NCBI GenBank assembly: GCA_037013685.1
Contig: CM072894.1
Coordinates: 29,387,529 to 29,451,528 of the forward strand
Length of the DNA stretch: 64,000 nt
Source: Acridotheres tristis
Lineage: Eukaryota > Chordata > Aves > Passeriformes > Sturnidae
Reading direction: 5' to 3'
The position numbers were made by a program, and so were the translations under genes. Positions 12,001 to 25,600 of the stretch are shown here, piece by piece (position 1 is the first letter of the stretch; each line of letters opens with the position of its first letter). Under the pieces are notes generated by a model. The model did not search any database. It worked only from the letters and a program-made list of their open reading frames with translations, and had not been told where the DNA came from.

Positions 12001-15000
12001 TGCTATGGCCAGAGACAGGATTTTGTGTTCCAGGATATCTGTGATGAGCATTTTCACCGGAATGCCTTCCGCTGTGTAATTTTTGAAAATGCCTAAAACA
12101 ACTTTTAACTAATTTTCAGTACTCTTAAATGTTGGGTGGAGTTTTTAAATGTAAGCATTTAAGTTCAAATTTAAGCACTTTTGTCCAAAGGATCTGATGT
12201 ACAAATTCTCCCAGCTGAAGAGTGTGCAGTACTTCTGATGACCACGCAGGACTTTGAGTTACATACTAAATATAGATTTAATAGTTTATTCCTTGACACC
12301 CAAATAATTCAAAAGGTGAATGATTTATGATTTCAAGAAATGAGTGATTATTTATGCTGGATAACACTGCCATTTTTATTGCACATGAGCAGTTCCACAT
12401 GGAGAATTATTCAAAGTAGTTTAATATTTGTGCTGTGCCAATAAATGCCAGTTTCTTTTTCTAGACAAGGATCTTTAAAATATCCTGAAGGAATTGAATG
12501 CTGAGCCCCAGTGAAAGTCAGGGAGAGATAAGCACTGAATTCCCTAATTTTAAAACATCTCAGTGTTTATTGGCTTACCCCCAGCCGAGACAACATTTTA
12601 GGATAAATTTTGGGTTCTTCCAACATGACAAGTGTGGTGTTTAAATGCCCTGCCTTGGGTGACCCAGGGAAGCAAAAGCTGACACAGTAGAACAGAGGCA
12701 CCTGACTCAGAGCCCATTCACCTCCTGAACCACAGGTTTTCTCTCACAAACCAAGGGGATTCTTCCACATGTGCAAGGGGAAATGTCAGACAAAACAGTT
12801 CAGCCAAGCTCATAGTGGGTTTGGATTAATGGGTTTTGGACAAGCAGCCCATGCTGAGGAGCAGAGCCCAGACCTTTGAGTTTGCTTCCTGGCTCACTGC
12901 ACCTGTGCCTCTGGTGGCTCCTGGCAACTCCTTCAGCCTGAAAATCTGGGCAGAAATTACTTACTGAGTGGAGAATTAGTTAACTAACACTGCAAGAGCT
13001 CTGCCAGGGAGCTGCTCTGCCCTCAGTGGGAGAGCCTGAGACATGTGCTGTCTCCAGCCTCTTGCAAGGTAGGATTGAATGGCACCAGGGCTCATCTGTT
13101 GCTGCTGAGGTCATTGGGAGGTATTTTTATGCACCCTTTAGCCCCTGTACTTGCCCAGGCAGCCCCATGGACTGAAGCTGACTGAGACTGGTGCAGTTTA
13201 GGCATTTTGAGCATCAACCAACTCCCACAGGGCAGCTCAAAGAAAGAGTTGCAGTGATCACTGCTGCCTGTGGAGAAGCAGCAGATCTGAAGGGCAGCAT
13301 GAACTCTGCCACACCTGATTGCTGCACCTCTAAGGCATGTCCATAGCTCTCCATGAAGAGATTCCAGCACAGTTAGAATGTTAACAGGACTCTTCCCTTT
13401 GCCCACGTGTTGGTTCCCATGTGTGGCAGGAATGGTCACAGGAGAAGGATCCAGGTGAGGAACCACAAGACTCTTTATTTCCTGACATCCCTTCTGCTTA
13501 GAATCAGGCCAGTTTGCAGGGGACAGCTTTGAATTAGACAGGTGGACTCTGCAACTGCTCCTTTATTTGTCCCAGCAGCATCAAATGTCTCCTCACTTCC
13601 TCTGAGAGAAGGAAGAGAGGTAGGCACATTTTATCAGTGGTAAAAATGGCAATATCCAAGGAGAGGGATCAAAGAGGGATAAGAAAAACGGTGTGGCATC
13701 TCTTCAAGACCTGGAGCACACCACTGTCAGGTGAAATGCTTCTTCTTGGACCAATTGGTTTTCCCATCTTTGGAAATGGCTCCTTCCCTTGCACCTGGGC
13801 TTTGTCTCTTCTCCACTTCTATACTTGATCATCAAGGCAGTGGGAGGTGCTGGGTACACTAACAGTTCCTGGAGAACTGCAGCATTCTGAATGGCTTTTG
13901 CTGTTTCCTTGTGGAATCTATCCTGGAGACTGTGCCAGTGGATGTTCCAAGGCTTGGCTTATAGTAACATTCCTTTGAGAAATAACGGTTTCACTGGGAC
14001 AAGTTGCCAGTGCATTAAAAATGTAAGAGGGACAGCATTTTTCATACAAACGCTTGCTGTCAGTATGGATAATGAGCTACGTGCTGCTGGTTTCCTTCTT
14101 GGGGTGGGAGACAAAGGAGAATGGACTTTGTGCTGAATGGAGGCTTGTGAGAAGCTGGTACTATTCAGTGATTCATGAGCAACTTGCAGACATCAGGAGT
14201 AAAGGTTCGTTACATCTCTAATTTTTTTCTTCCTTTGGGCAGGTGGCCTAACAGCCCAACAGCTGATCCTACGTTTTAAATTTAATTTTAATTGAATGCA
14301 CTGTTAGAGATGCCTTAAATTGACTCTTTTTGTTTGAATTTCCTAAGGGAGTTTGCCCCAAGACCTCTATCCTAGTGATAACTTATTCTGGCCAATGGAG
14401 CCAGTGTATATTTATTGTACAGCTCACCGTCCTCTCTCCAGCTTCTGCTCCCACGAACACTGCAGTTGCTGATGACTAGAAAATTACTCAACTGTGAACT
14501 GTTTTACTGTCTGTCACTTTGCTCATTAGGGTAGTGAGAAAATGTATCTATGGCTCTGTCACACACAGCCCTCATTAGGTTAGCAGCACATTGAGATCAT
14601 TGCCTTTTTTAAAGATGGCTGCAGGAAAATGGCTGGGTAGTTTGATGCTCCTCAGTAATAAGTGGAAGTGGCAAAACCAGCGCTCGCTGCATTCCCTTCT
14701 GAGATAATTGCATTGTTTGCAGAGCCTGATCAATGGAATGAAGTGATATTGCTGGGCAAGGCAGCATAATCCCACTTCTTACTCTGAGTGGAAAGGGCAG
14801 AAGGTGCTCAAGATAATTCAGTGTGCAAAAGAGATTGAGGACAAGGACACTCCATTTTTTGCATCAGCTTCTCCTTGGGCCTGTTAAACTGGAGGAGTCC
14901 CACTGGTGTGTTATTATGTGTATCAGCATGAGCAGAGTTTAGGTCTATCAGCTACAGCTCCAACTGCAATGAGGAATACCAGGGGTTTCTCATTCCTACC

Positions 15001-16059
15001 TCCAGCAATTAGCCAAAGTAGCACTAATCAATATAGAACCATTATAGCCATTCCTAGAAGGCTGCATTTAGACACTCTTGCTGGAAAATCTGTGCTGTGC
15101 TTCTGCTGGAAAAGATGTGCTAAATGACCGTATGCCTTCTCTCTAATTAGTGCTTTCTTTCTAGTTTACTTCTTTTCCTAAGCAAAGAGTGCCACTAACT
15201 TCTACACTGGCATTTCCCCTGAAGTTGATCCACTGACTGTTACATGCTTTGGAAAGACAGGCAGCTGTTTACTCCAACCACCAGAGCAGTAAGACCTGCA
15301 GTAGGACCACAGTGTAGGATGAGACCATTGTATTGATGGGAACTGCTGCTTTGCTGCAAAGGGTGATTCTGGGAGCTGCAGGACAGCCTCTTCTGCTGTG
15401 GCTTTGGTGGGGACAAAGTCTAGCTCACCATCCTACTAGATGCTGTTAGCCTTGGTAGGAGATGGTTTGCATGTCACTACAATTGCTCAGAAAAGTAATT
15501 TTACATGAGGCATTTCTTCTGTACTTTCATTGTAAAGTATTTTGCTGGTGATTTGCTTCTATGTGGTGATCCCAAAAACCTGAAAAACAGTTTACACACA
15601 AACTTTTGCATCAACTGAATCTTGGTAGAAGTGTGTGGGGCAGTGTCTGGTCGCCCCACTGGACCTCCAGTTCTGATGATCTATCTCTATTCCACCACAG
15701 GAATGTTCATTAGAGGATCCGTGGTGTTCTGTAGCTGATTAGGTTCATAGCAGATATGTATCCTCTAGGGATAAGATGATGAAAAAAACTTAAGGCCTTT
15801 TTGCTTATTTAAAGTTGATATCCAACTGCAAGTTAAATTGGATATCAAGTACTTGACTTGCTCTGCATATATTCTCTTCAATTCCATATACATAGGATTC
15901 TTCTCATTATCCACATTTACAAATTCAAAGGCAATTAGCCCTGAAATAGCTAGAAATGTAGAGAAAGAAATGTTTGAATTTTTTATTTCCCATAAAGTTC
16001 ACATTTTCTTTTTCATTTAAGTGGAACTTTAATGTCTTTTGAAGAACGTAAGATGAGTG
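6031..16059. other. Intergenic, no gene seen
   Basis: Ten kilobases of unique DNA with scattered chance ORFs below 150 codons, several on opposite strands over the same GC-richer patches (8.6-9.1, 9.6-10.2 and 13.1-13.5 kb). No spliceable exon series, RNA gene or intact mobile element was recognised. The part around 7,560-7,790 has the even, low-repeat texture of conserved noncoding DNA, but this cannot be confirmed without alignment. Confidence 0.6.
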
Positions 16060-16085
16060 TAAAAAAAAAAAAAGAAAAAAAAGAA
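16060..16085. repeat. A-rich tract
   Basis: Runs of A broken by single G residues, 26 bp. It is a simple low-complexity tract with no recognisable retroposon attached. Confidence 0.8.
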
Positions 16086-17689
16086 AGTCCCTCATGGGAC
16101 AGGAGGCTGAAAAGGACCATTATAATGAAATAGAATATTTACTTCCTAGGCTGCTGATTCAAATACTCTTTGAGAGGCTGAGTCTATACCCATATGTTGA
16201 GAGTTCTGGCACTGGGATGGCTGGGCTCTGGTGTTTGGGTTCTCCTGGCAGCTGAAGCTGGGCTGGGAGTAATGCTGGTTGTTTCTAAGGCCAGCCTGAT
16301 TTGTGTGCTCAGTACCAGCCTAGAGGGTCAGCACAAAGCACAGCCAAACCTGCAGCACCACACCATCTGCTCTGTCCAGCCTGTCCCTGCTGGGGGCTGA
16401 CATTCAGCTGGCTCTACAATCCCCAGCAGGAGCTCAGATTGTTATCCAAGCCAAGCTTTGGAGCTACCTGTGTTCAGTCAGAGCCTGAGTGGGTGTTAAG
16501 GAATGTGGGAGCAGAAGAAAGGGCTCAAACTCTCATTTAAGACATAATCCTGGTGTAGCCTATGTGAAATAGGCCACTCAGTTCCAAAGGAATTGCTGTC
16601 CCTGTACTGCAAATGAGCAGACAGAGAAAGCTTGGCTCTCATGAACCCAGGCCCTGAGCAGCCATAGGATAGGAGCCAATTTCCTGGATTTTACCTTTGT
16701 GTCAGAATGGAACCAGGCTGGTGAACAGGAAAGCCTGAGCTGTGTCTGCAGTGCCTGGGTAGGAGGGCAGCTCTGGAGACCTGTCCCCAGCTCTCTGCCA
16801 GCACTACATTCCCTGCAGATCAGGCTGTCCATCCCTGCAGGTTTCACAGGGCTTGTCCCACCTGGCCACTGGGAATAATAGGTTCATGCTCTGTGTTGAT
16901 TTTGCAATTGTCTTCAATTTTACATTAGTATTTAAATTTCCTTCTCATACAAAACTTGTCTTCAGACACACAGCTTTTCATGAAAGTAATTAATTTACAG
17001 CAATATTACTTAGTTCATCCACTGGCTGGTTGTGCCTTATTAGTGCTTAGGAACAAGACTGGGTTTTTTTTCTTTCTGACAGGGATTCTTGGAGCCTCCA
17101 TGAGCAATTAGTTTAAAAAAGCTGTCCTGGGGAGACAGAATTAGTACTAAAAAGGCACAAGACCTAACCTGAAAATCTTCAAGATGTCTGCAATTTTGCT
17201 ATTCTTTTTATTAATCAAAGGATACATTATTAGCTAACAATCTTTCCAAAATATGGATCACCTATTAAAAAATAATAACTTTTAAAATGTTTACAAGTTA
17301 ATTTTAAGAATTTTAATTTTAAGTAAAAATATAACATCATATTCCAAGAGACGTATGAGTGTCCTGCTGAACAGATGATGCTTCAAGTGTTGTTTGGGGT
17401 TTTTTGTAGAATGACATTTTTATAAAGAAACTTCCCAAAGAAGAGTTACTGCAGGAGTTGACTTTCAAAGGGCAGTTGGTGGCATCAGTTTCTTCTTTTT
17501 ATTGGAGCTGGTGGGACCCAAGACTAGACTGTAGACTTTTTAACTTCTGTAAACTCTGCAATATCTGCTACAGTAGGAAAATAAATAACTAACAGCAATA
17601 CATGAAGACATTATAGGTAACATGGCCTGAACTAGTACCTCACTAATGTGTACATAACCTGCTTTATAAAACCATATCTTATCCAGGCC
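16086..17689. other. Intergenic, no gene seen
   Basis: A GC-richer patch (16.2-16.9 kb) with overlapping chance ORFs on both strands, then AT-rich DNA. No exon or repeat was identified. Confidence 0.6.
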
Positions 17690-19480
17690 AAGGACTTAAT
17701 TATTATTGATTAGTTCTACCCACTCTTCCAATATCAGTCATTATTGAAGTAATCTCCGTATCCCTCATTAAACATGCATCTGTTTCCATGGGAATGCATT
17801 TTTAAATAAGAAGAGCTATTTGAATATTATTGGTTTCACTGGTTATTCAGGCACTTGGTACTGTGGTTGCCCAATCTGTCATAGTTAATCAACTCTCATC
17901 TCTTAACACTGGCTGCAGTTATCAATGAGTTGAGGATTAATATTCTGGGCGAAGCAGATGATAAATCATTTGTATATAATTAGTGTACAGCAAGGTTACA
18001 GCTGACATGAATTTTTATCTTAATTATGAGAGAAATTTGTTCCATTAATTTAATTTAGTTTGCATGAGTGGCTAGACACCTAACAAAGTTAATCTTACAC
18101 CTGTCATTACAACAGTAAGGAGAGGCTCATTTTCAAGCTGTAGACACAAAAACTCTGGTATATAAGGATAATGTTGCTCATTCTGATGTGAAAATAGATG
18201 ATCGTAGACAGAAGATACAGAACCTACTCTCTTTAAAGACTTCCCAAAGGATTTATGTGTGAATATTACAGGGATTCAAATCTGGTTGCTTCTGTACCGA
18301 GCAGAATAATTTTCCTTCATTCTCCTCCTGTACTTCATGAGAGAAACATACAGTGCCTGCAAACAAAGGCAAAGATTTTCCCTTTATTTTCATTTAATTA
18401 CTTTAACTATATACATATAGTTAACATGTGACAATACCATAGCACTTGTATGACATAATATCTGCATTAATAGCTATGGGTGAGGAAATTGTGCTGTCTG
18501 CAATCCAGCCTTCATATTTATGTGAAAAAGAATTATTCATAACTTCATCTACTACACAAATGGCAATTATGCAGGCATTTCTGAGGTTTCATCAGACTGA
18601 ATAAACCTAAATTCTGTGTTAATTATCCAAGCAATTATCAAGTCTGATAAATCATACATGATTGATAGATAAGGTGGGGCTGTTTGGGTAACAGGATATG
18701 GTGTTAGTTATTTTGCTGATAATTAACCAAGCACCGAAATGAAAGAAGACTATTTGTGGCATCTCTTATAAAAATGTTTATCTTTATAGATTTGTTGATT
18801 ATAGTTATTTTATTCTGGTAGGATGACATGGAAAAAGAAAAGCCAATACCTGAGTCTGTTTACAGCTAATGAGATGAGACTGAATACAGTGGAGAGAGAA
18901 ATATAAGTGAAAATTGCATTCTGCACTAGCTCAAGTCCAAATACATATTTGTAATACAAGCCACAGTCTCCTTCACATTTGCAGCATAAAAATAACCCTC
19001 AAACAGAAACATTAATTGAACAGTAACTCAGATTAATGTTTTGTAATATTAGTTCACAATTATTACTCTCAGCTAAGGTCAAGAAGTATATAGTTGGATA
19101 TTCACAAAGAAATGACTGATTTAAAAACAAAGAGCTCTAATGGAATTCAATAGTGCTTTTCAGTCATTCCAGTTGGCATCTCTATTACCTGAAATGATTC
19201 ACAGTCCATTATGGGAGCTTCCATGCTAATAGAATGTCTATCTTCTGTAATACAGACACATCAGGGCACTAACTGAGAATCTGTCACAATGAATTTCATC
19301 TAGATTTCACTTCATCTCTTCATGGACTGTAAAATTTGCTCTTGTACAATGCCTAAATTTACTGTGGGTAATTGAGAGAGATCTATAGATGCAGCACACA
19401 GTAAAAAGCAGTTTTCCAAAGATCTATTGTAAATTGTGCAGATTTGGTTCAGCTGGGAAAAGATTATGAAATGCTGGACA
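17690..19480. other. AT-rich block resembling conserved noncoding DNA
   Basis: About 1.8 kb with no ORF of 60 codons, no recognised retroposon and dense homeodomain-type cores (TAATTA, ATTAAT, TTAATT, GATTAA). A perfect 9-bp inverted repeat with a 4-bp loop lies at 18403-18424. This texture is typical of developmental enhancers in vertebrate intergenic DNA. Enhancer status is inference only. Confidence 0.35.
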
Positions 19481-19592
19481 CCACTGGCTGCTAATTAAAT
19501 GTTTTGGGTGAGCTCTGAAAATATTTTGAATGGATCACGGTGAATAGAAAACTGAAAACAGCAGCCTAGGTAAAATATCTCTCTTGCAGCTG

Positions 19593-19640
19593 CAAAAAAA
19601 AAAAAAAAAAAAGAAAAAAGAAAAAAGAAAAAAGAAAAAT
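19593..19640. repeat. Poly-A / (GAAAAAA)n simple repeat
   Basis: A run of about 19 A residues is followed by several regular GAAAAAA heptamers. No retroposed gene is recognisable upstream of it, so it is called a simple repeat, not a retrocopy tail. Confidence 0.9.
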
Positions 19641-22600
19641 TAAAAAGCTTTTGAAATCCATGAAACCCAAAGAAAGAGGTAGGAAAATGAGTAAAAGTAA
19701 GCTCCATTACCCCTTATAAGACTTATGGATCATATCAAGTAGACCTATGATATTTTTTATCTCTCTTGTGTTTACATAGTGCAAAGTGGGATATTATCCA
19801 TTTAATCTGACTTCTTCTAGTTCTTTAGAAAATCCTTCTTAAATAAGGCAGGCAACTCCATTTGATTTTCGCAACTGAGAATATCCATCCTATATGAAAA
19901 TGTTGCTATTAACTTCTCTGCATGGATTCTTGATAAAAAATTAAAATAACGTTTAATGCGCGACTCATTTTTTTCCCCAGATGAATACTTGCTCCTCTGC
20001 TCATGAAATAGATATCCTGCGCATTTTCAGCCTTTTCTGTCTATTTTTTAAAATTTTACTTATTTCTATTAATAGCTAAACAAAGTTATTGGTATCCTTA
20101 CTGATCACAGACTTTAATATTTGTTAGCCAATTGCAATCGTGATATATTCTATAGCTTTTTTCCTAAGCCACAAACAGAATAATAGCATCACGCTTCACT
20201 GCAAGTGAAGTGATCTCAGCCTTTACATTAGGAGAAAATCAGAATGGTATGACTGCAGTTCATTACTGAAATAGGTAACTGATGAACTGAAAAGACAAAG
20301 GGCATTGTTAAATGAAATGTCATTATTAGAGCTGCTCATGTTTAACAAATGTACTGTAAGTTAATTCAGTGGTGTTTTCTCCAAAGTTCTCTGTAGGATG
20401 TTCACCATTCATGCTTATGTCTCCACATTTTCAAAGTATTTTTATTTTCTTTGTGGAAATAAACATTAACTAAATCTTAAGTAAACACCAGTTAAACTGT
20501 TGTAAAAAAAGGTACATCAATTTTTATCCAAGGTTTACTTCCAGAGCTATGGCTCACCCAGTGTCTGAAAGACAAGCATTTTTTAACGTTTTTTAACATT
20601 TATGTATATTATGTTTGAATAAATGCCTTGTTTTCTTTGAAGGAAAACAGAAGGTAAATACAGAATTTCATGGGAAAAAGATTTAGTCTTTAGGCTCCAA
20701 TTCAGCAACTTGTGACTATGCAACAAAGCACTTTGGCACGTGTTTGATGTCAGGACCTGAAGCATCTGTTTTAATATGTTGCTGAATTGGGGCCTTAAAG
20801 CACAAGCAGAATCTTGGACCTTGTATTTTAAGAGCTGTGTAAAAATGGTGTTCTGATATAAAATAAAAAACATATCATACTTTCAGCATCTGTGGGAAAC
20901 TGTTTGCATTGCCCCAAAGGTGATAAAAATAATTTATGGACTATTTTTCACAACAAGGAAATGACCTCAGCTTTGGCAATCTGAGGTAGTTAGTGAAGCT
21001 TTTCTGCTACATTTATAGATCTACTTGAGCTGCATATTCTTTGACCTGTATTTGAGATTTATTGGCAGATACATAAGTCACAGTGAATAACGTAAAAAGA
21101 AATTGATGCTCCGTGCATTTTGTGCATGGATTGACTGACAGGTTATGAAGGGCTGCTTCTTCACAAGTGATTGAGACCTGTGCCCTTGCTTACTATAAAT
21201 GTGTCTGCTGGGGTGTCATGTGAATTTTTTAATTAAAAGTTTTAAATACAACAGGAAGATTAAAAGCATATTGAGACTATAGGATGTGTGAATATGAGCT
21301 TGAAAAGAGAATATATGTTATGGATTCCACAATAAGGCATCAAACCATCAAACTCCTGGGAGCAGCCCTCTCTTCTCTGAGCAGTTCCACTGGCCTGGCG
21401 CCTCTCTTAAGAACAGGACTGCAGAGTCCAACTCTGTATTGCAGAGCATTAGTGATCCAAGAGAGCAGGGCAAGAAAGGTTCCTCTGGTTCCTCTCCTCC
21501 TGCTGTCCAAGTAGTGACACTCAGGCCAGCACTGAGAACAGCTGAGGCTTCACCCAGAGCTTGCTTTGTCTTGAATGAGTTCTGATATGAAGTTCTGGGC
21601 CCTCAAGGTACATATTCAAGGCACTCCTCAGTGCTTTGCATAGTCCTGCAGGATTGAGTGATTACCCCGGTATGTGAAGGAGGGAGAGTCCTCCTGGGTT
21701 TCCTCAGGTGGATCGAGCACTGAGCAGTAAATAAGGGAAATAGGTGCTCTATTTGATGGTCTAGCATCTGACTAGAAATCACAGACCCCACAAGCACAAT
21801 TTTTTCATGACACTGCCATGGAACTAAGCTATTAATGACATTATGTAGATGTCCCTAACATCTTTGCATCCCCTTTTCATTTCAGGTAAAGAACTTAGAA
21901 ATTGCAATCAAGTATCTGTACTGACAGCACCATCATTTGCCTGATAGAAATTGGAGAACAAACAGCCCTCTCTCCCATCCTGCCACCAGAAATGAGACTA
22001 ATTTAAAGTGTAAGCTAAGACTGTAAAAGTTTACTCTCAGTCTCTGTTCTTGTGGCCTTAATCACCCTTTCACACAGCTTTTTGGCAGCAACAAATAATT
22101 GGCAATATGAAAGTTTTAAAGCACCCCATGGTGCTGCATCTTCATTGTCTCAGAGGAAGCACAAGACACATAATAAAGAGTAAAAGTTTACTCACTTGAA
22201 AATGAGCTTCATCCTCATCTGTTCAGATGTGCATAGATTTTAAATGTATGAAAGAGGGATGTAAGAAAGAAATTATAACAGATTCTATCTGTTGTACTGT
22301 TTCTGTCACCAAAAACATCACAAAAAAATTAAACATGACTTGGACTACAAACAGCTATGGATGAATTAATATCTTCTGCCTCGTGAATGTGCTATGGGAG
22401 ATCTCTGCATTGGAAATGAACCTTGCACTGTCTAAATATGCCCAGAGCCCTCTGAGCTATCTGCAGCAACACCAGCCACCAGGCAAAACCTATTTTCTCG
22501 ATTTATTTCCACTCATTTCTTTAACTTCACTGCCATCTGCTGTTAAGGAAGAGAACCTGGCCTGCAGACCTGGGAAATAGCTGTGATGTGCCCAGGTATG

Positions 22601-25600
22601 GCTTGCCAAAGCACTTCCAGTTCTTACACAATTTTACTGTGTTGTAAAGGACAGGAAGGAAATAGTTGTTAGTAAAGTTTGTGTCTTATGCATCCTTACC
22701 GCATCCAAGGGAGTGTTTTATCCCTGTCACACCTTGTGAAGATTCCAGCAACACCAACTTAAGTAATGCCACCATTCTTTGGGCACATTTTCCTTCTGCA
22801 TCTTCCTCCCACTTTCACTCATGTTCTTTTTGACAGCACTATTGCCCTGTGTTCCTTCAAATAGATCCTGAAAAATCACATCTTTTCCACCCAGCTTAAA
22901 AGAACATAGAATAAGGGCTTGAAAAGTAATCAGCAATTATAACATCTCTCATTTTGTGCAGTGGAAGCACCACCAGTTTATCAGGCAGAGAGCACTGGAG
23001 CAGATGGATCATCAGCTCTTGTCATTCCATATGTCAGGAAGTTCCTTCTAGTCCAGTTACTTGACGCTGACATTTTCACTGGATCTAACAAATAACACTC
23101 AGTGTGGATAATGGGTTGCATCCAGGAAAAAAAAAAATTAAAAATTCACTCAACCAACTAAACAGCACCCACTCAGAAAAAAACCCCAGAAATACAGATG
23201 TATATTTAGGGTATGAATTTAAAAAATAGTTTGCTAATGGAAAAAGATATCAAAAGTGGAATATATACTGCTACTGATGGGTGCAGTTAGAGATAGAAAG
23301 TCTGTAAAAGTATGGCATTTTCTATTCCTTCCTATGTATGTGTCTCCAGCTTTGACTGAATGACTTATTTATTTGGCCTGATTCAATACAAAACAACAAA
23401 ACTTTCCTTTGACCACAGCAGGCTTTGGATGAGACTGCCAGCAAAATTACAGTGGAAGATAAAGTGATATTTGAAGATTAACATAGATGTTGTGTTTAGA
23501 TAGTTAATCTAATGGCCTTGAAAGGTAAATGATATTACAGTTATATACATATATTGTGAACAGTACACTTTTACTCTGCAATGTCAAGAATAGGCTCTGG
23601 ACAGTGGCAGTTTACTACTCGGGTATTAAATCTTTCCTCATGGCAATGCTTTCAATCTCCTTGCTTTTCTGATTTTTTTTTAAATTTTAATTACTAAAAG
23701 GGCTGATAATCAGTACAGCTATAGAAAAAACAAGATATACTCTATGTCCTCTTAAGTCCAAACAATAAAATTGCATTTCAGTCCTCATCTCAGAATCTCT
23801 GTTGCCATCCAAGCTAAGTTATGAACTATATGGTGGAAAAAATGTAGCTCAAGTTTCAGATAACTGTGTTAAGTGCAGAATGGCAGTTAGGAAAAATTTA
23901 TTCTGCCTTATAAATGGAGTTCATTGAAGAAGCATCAGGATGGAACACCAGCGTGCCAGTTCCTTAGTAGAACAACATCGCTCAGGGTAACAAGATGTAT
24001 GTGAAAAAGTCATATCCAGCATTTGGTAACCTGTTAGCACAGGAGTGTTCTAGTGGGCAGAATGCAGTGACAGTCAAACTCATGTCCAAATCTCCTGAAA
24101 AACCTCAGTATGAGAAATGGAACAAAAGACTCTGAAAATGAAAGAGTTATGTAAAACACTTTGCAAAAAGTTGGACTAGAGTTGACCCTGGTCTAAGGTC
24201 AGAGATGTTGCTTTTTTTTCCTTTATGCTTTTTTTCTCCATAAAATATTTTAAAAACTTGTTCTGACTGTAACCCTTTCCCATGCATTTCTTTGTTTCCT
24301 CAGTTTCTCCTGTGAAACAAATGGATGCTCTCCTGAGAACATCCACTCTTCTGCACAACCACCCAGCATATGTGGAGGCAGACTTCACGAAGTAAAATCT
24401 CTTCAGAACTGGCTCAACATTTGAAATTCTGTGTGTTGGCAAGTTCATGGAAAATTTCTGGTACTTGGTAGTTCTGACTTACTGCATGGCACAAAAGCCA
24501 CTGCTGTCCTTCTCATTTTGGAACTCCCAGTTCAATTTGTCATCCTGAAAGCAGGCTTGGCTGTTCTGTCTCTCACAGACCAGCACAGATCTGGTTTCTC
24601 TGAGCCACTGTGAAACATGCTGCTTCACTTCATACACACTTCCAGAAATAAAGGGAGGTGAATCCTGATGTGATATTCTGATAGAGCATATGCACTCAAT
24701 TCATCCTACTTTCTAAATCAAAAAATTGCAGGATATTTTTTTGGCTGCACAAAGGGAAGAGTATAGTCGATGGATTGACTAGACAGCCAGTTAGGGAAGC
24801 AAAGACTGACAAAAAAGAAAATGCACTGTCAGATTTTTCTTTAAATCTGCAGTAAAAAGGGAACTGGGAGACAGTTTCAGCAGAAGAGATGAAGACAGAG
24901 AAGTGGCTTTAAGCTTAGTAGAACAGAACAGTAGGCAAGGTAAAAGGTTAATTATTCCTTTGGTGGAAGTTTTAGTCCCTGCATTAATGGGCGCAACTTC
25001 ATCTCCACCCTAGAAGCAGATCCTGGATTCAGTCATTTCTGCTCCCCATGGCTCATGCTCTGTGTGTGCTCACTGCACACCTTCCCACCAGCCCCTGGCT
25101 TCCCAGAGTGGGAGGAAGTAATTTCTGCTGAGTCCATCTGTAGGAAATGAAGGGTTTGGCATGGCTTTTTAGTTTAAAAAAAGTCTGAATAACGCATCTC
25201 TATAACCACAGTACATAACAGCCTGGAGTATGGTAAGTTGTCAGAACAGGGCCAAGAGATGGGAAGCTGGAAGAGGTTATATTCCCTCACAGAGACAGAT
25301 TTAGGAAACAGGATGTAGCTGCATGTCTGCTTCTTATGGTGAGTAAAACTAACACGGATCCCAAGAAAGAAAGCAGCAGCAATGGGCAGCAGAGCTTGCT
25401 GGAGTTTTTAACACTTCCTTTGTGAGCTGTGGCTTTAACAGCCATTCCAAACAAACGATGCTGGACAGCATATGGCATACCCCAGGTGTTTGTGCAGCTG
25501 TAGGAACTTTCCTCCTAATTTCAAAAGTTATGGAAGTTACAAGGCATCCTTTTCCACCTTGTTTCTAGAAGACATAGTTCCTGATAAGAGGGCACTCTGG

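Noticed and set aside
19593..19640. Poly-A tract as the tail of a processed pseudogene
   Set aside because: No gene-like sequence precedes it on the plus strand and no target-site duplication could be identified.
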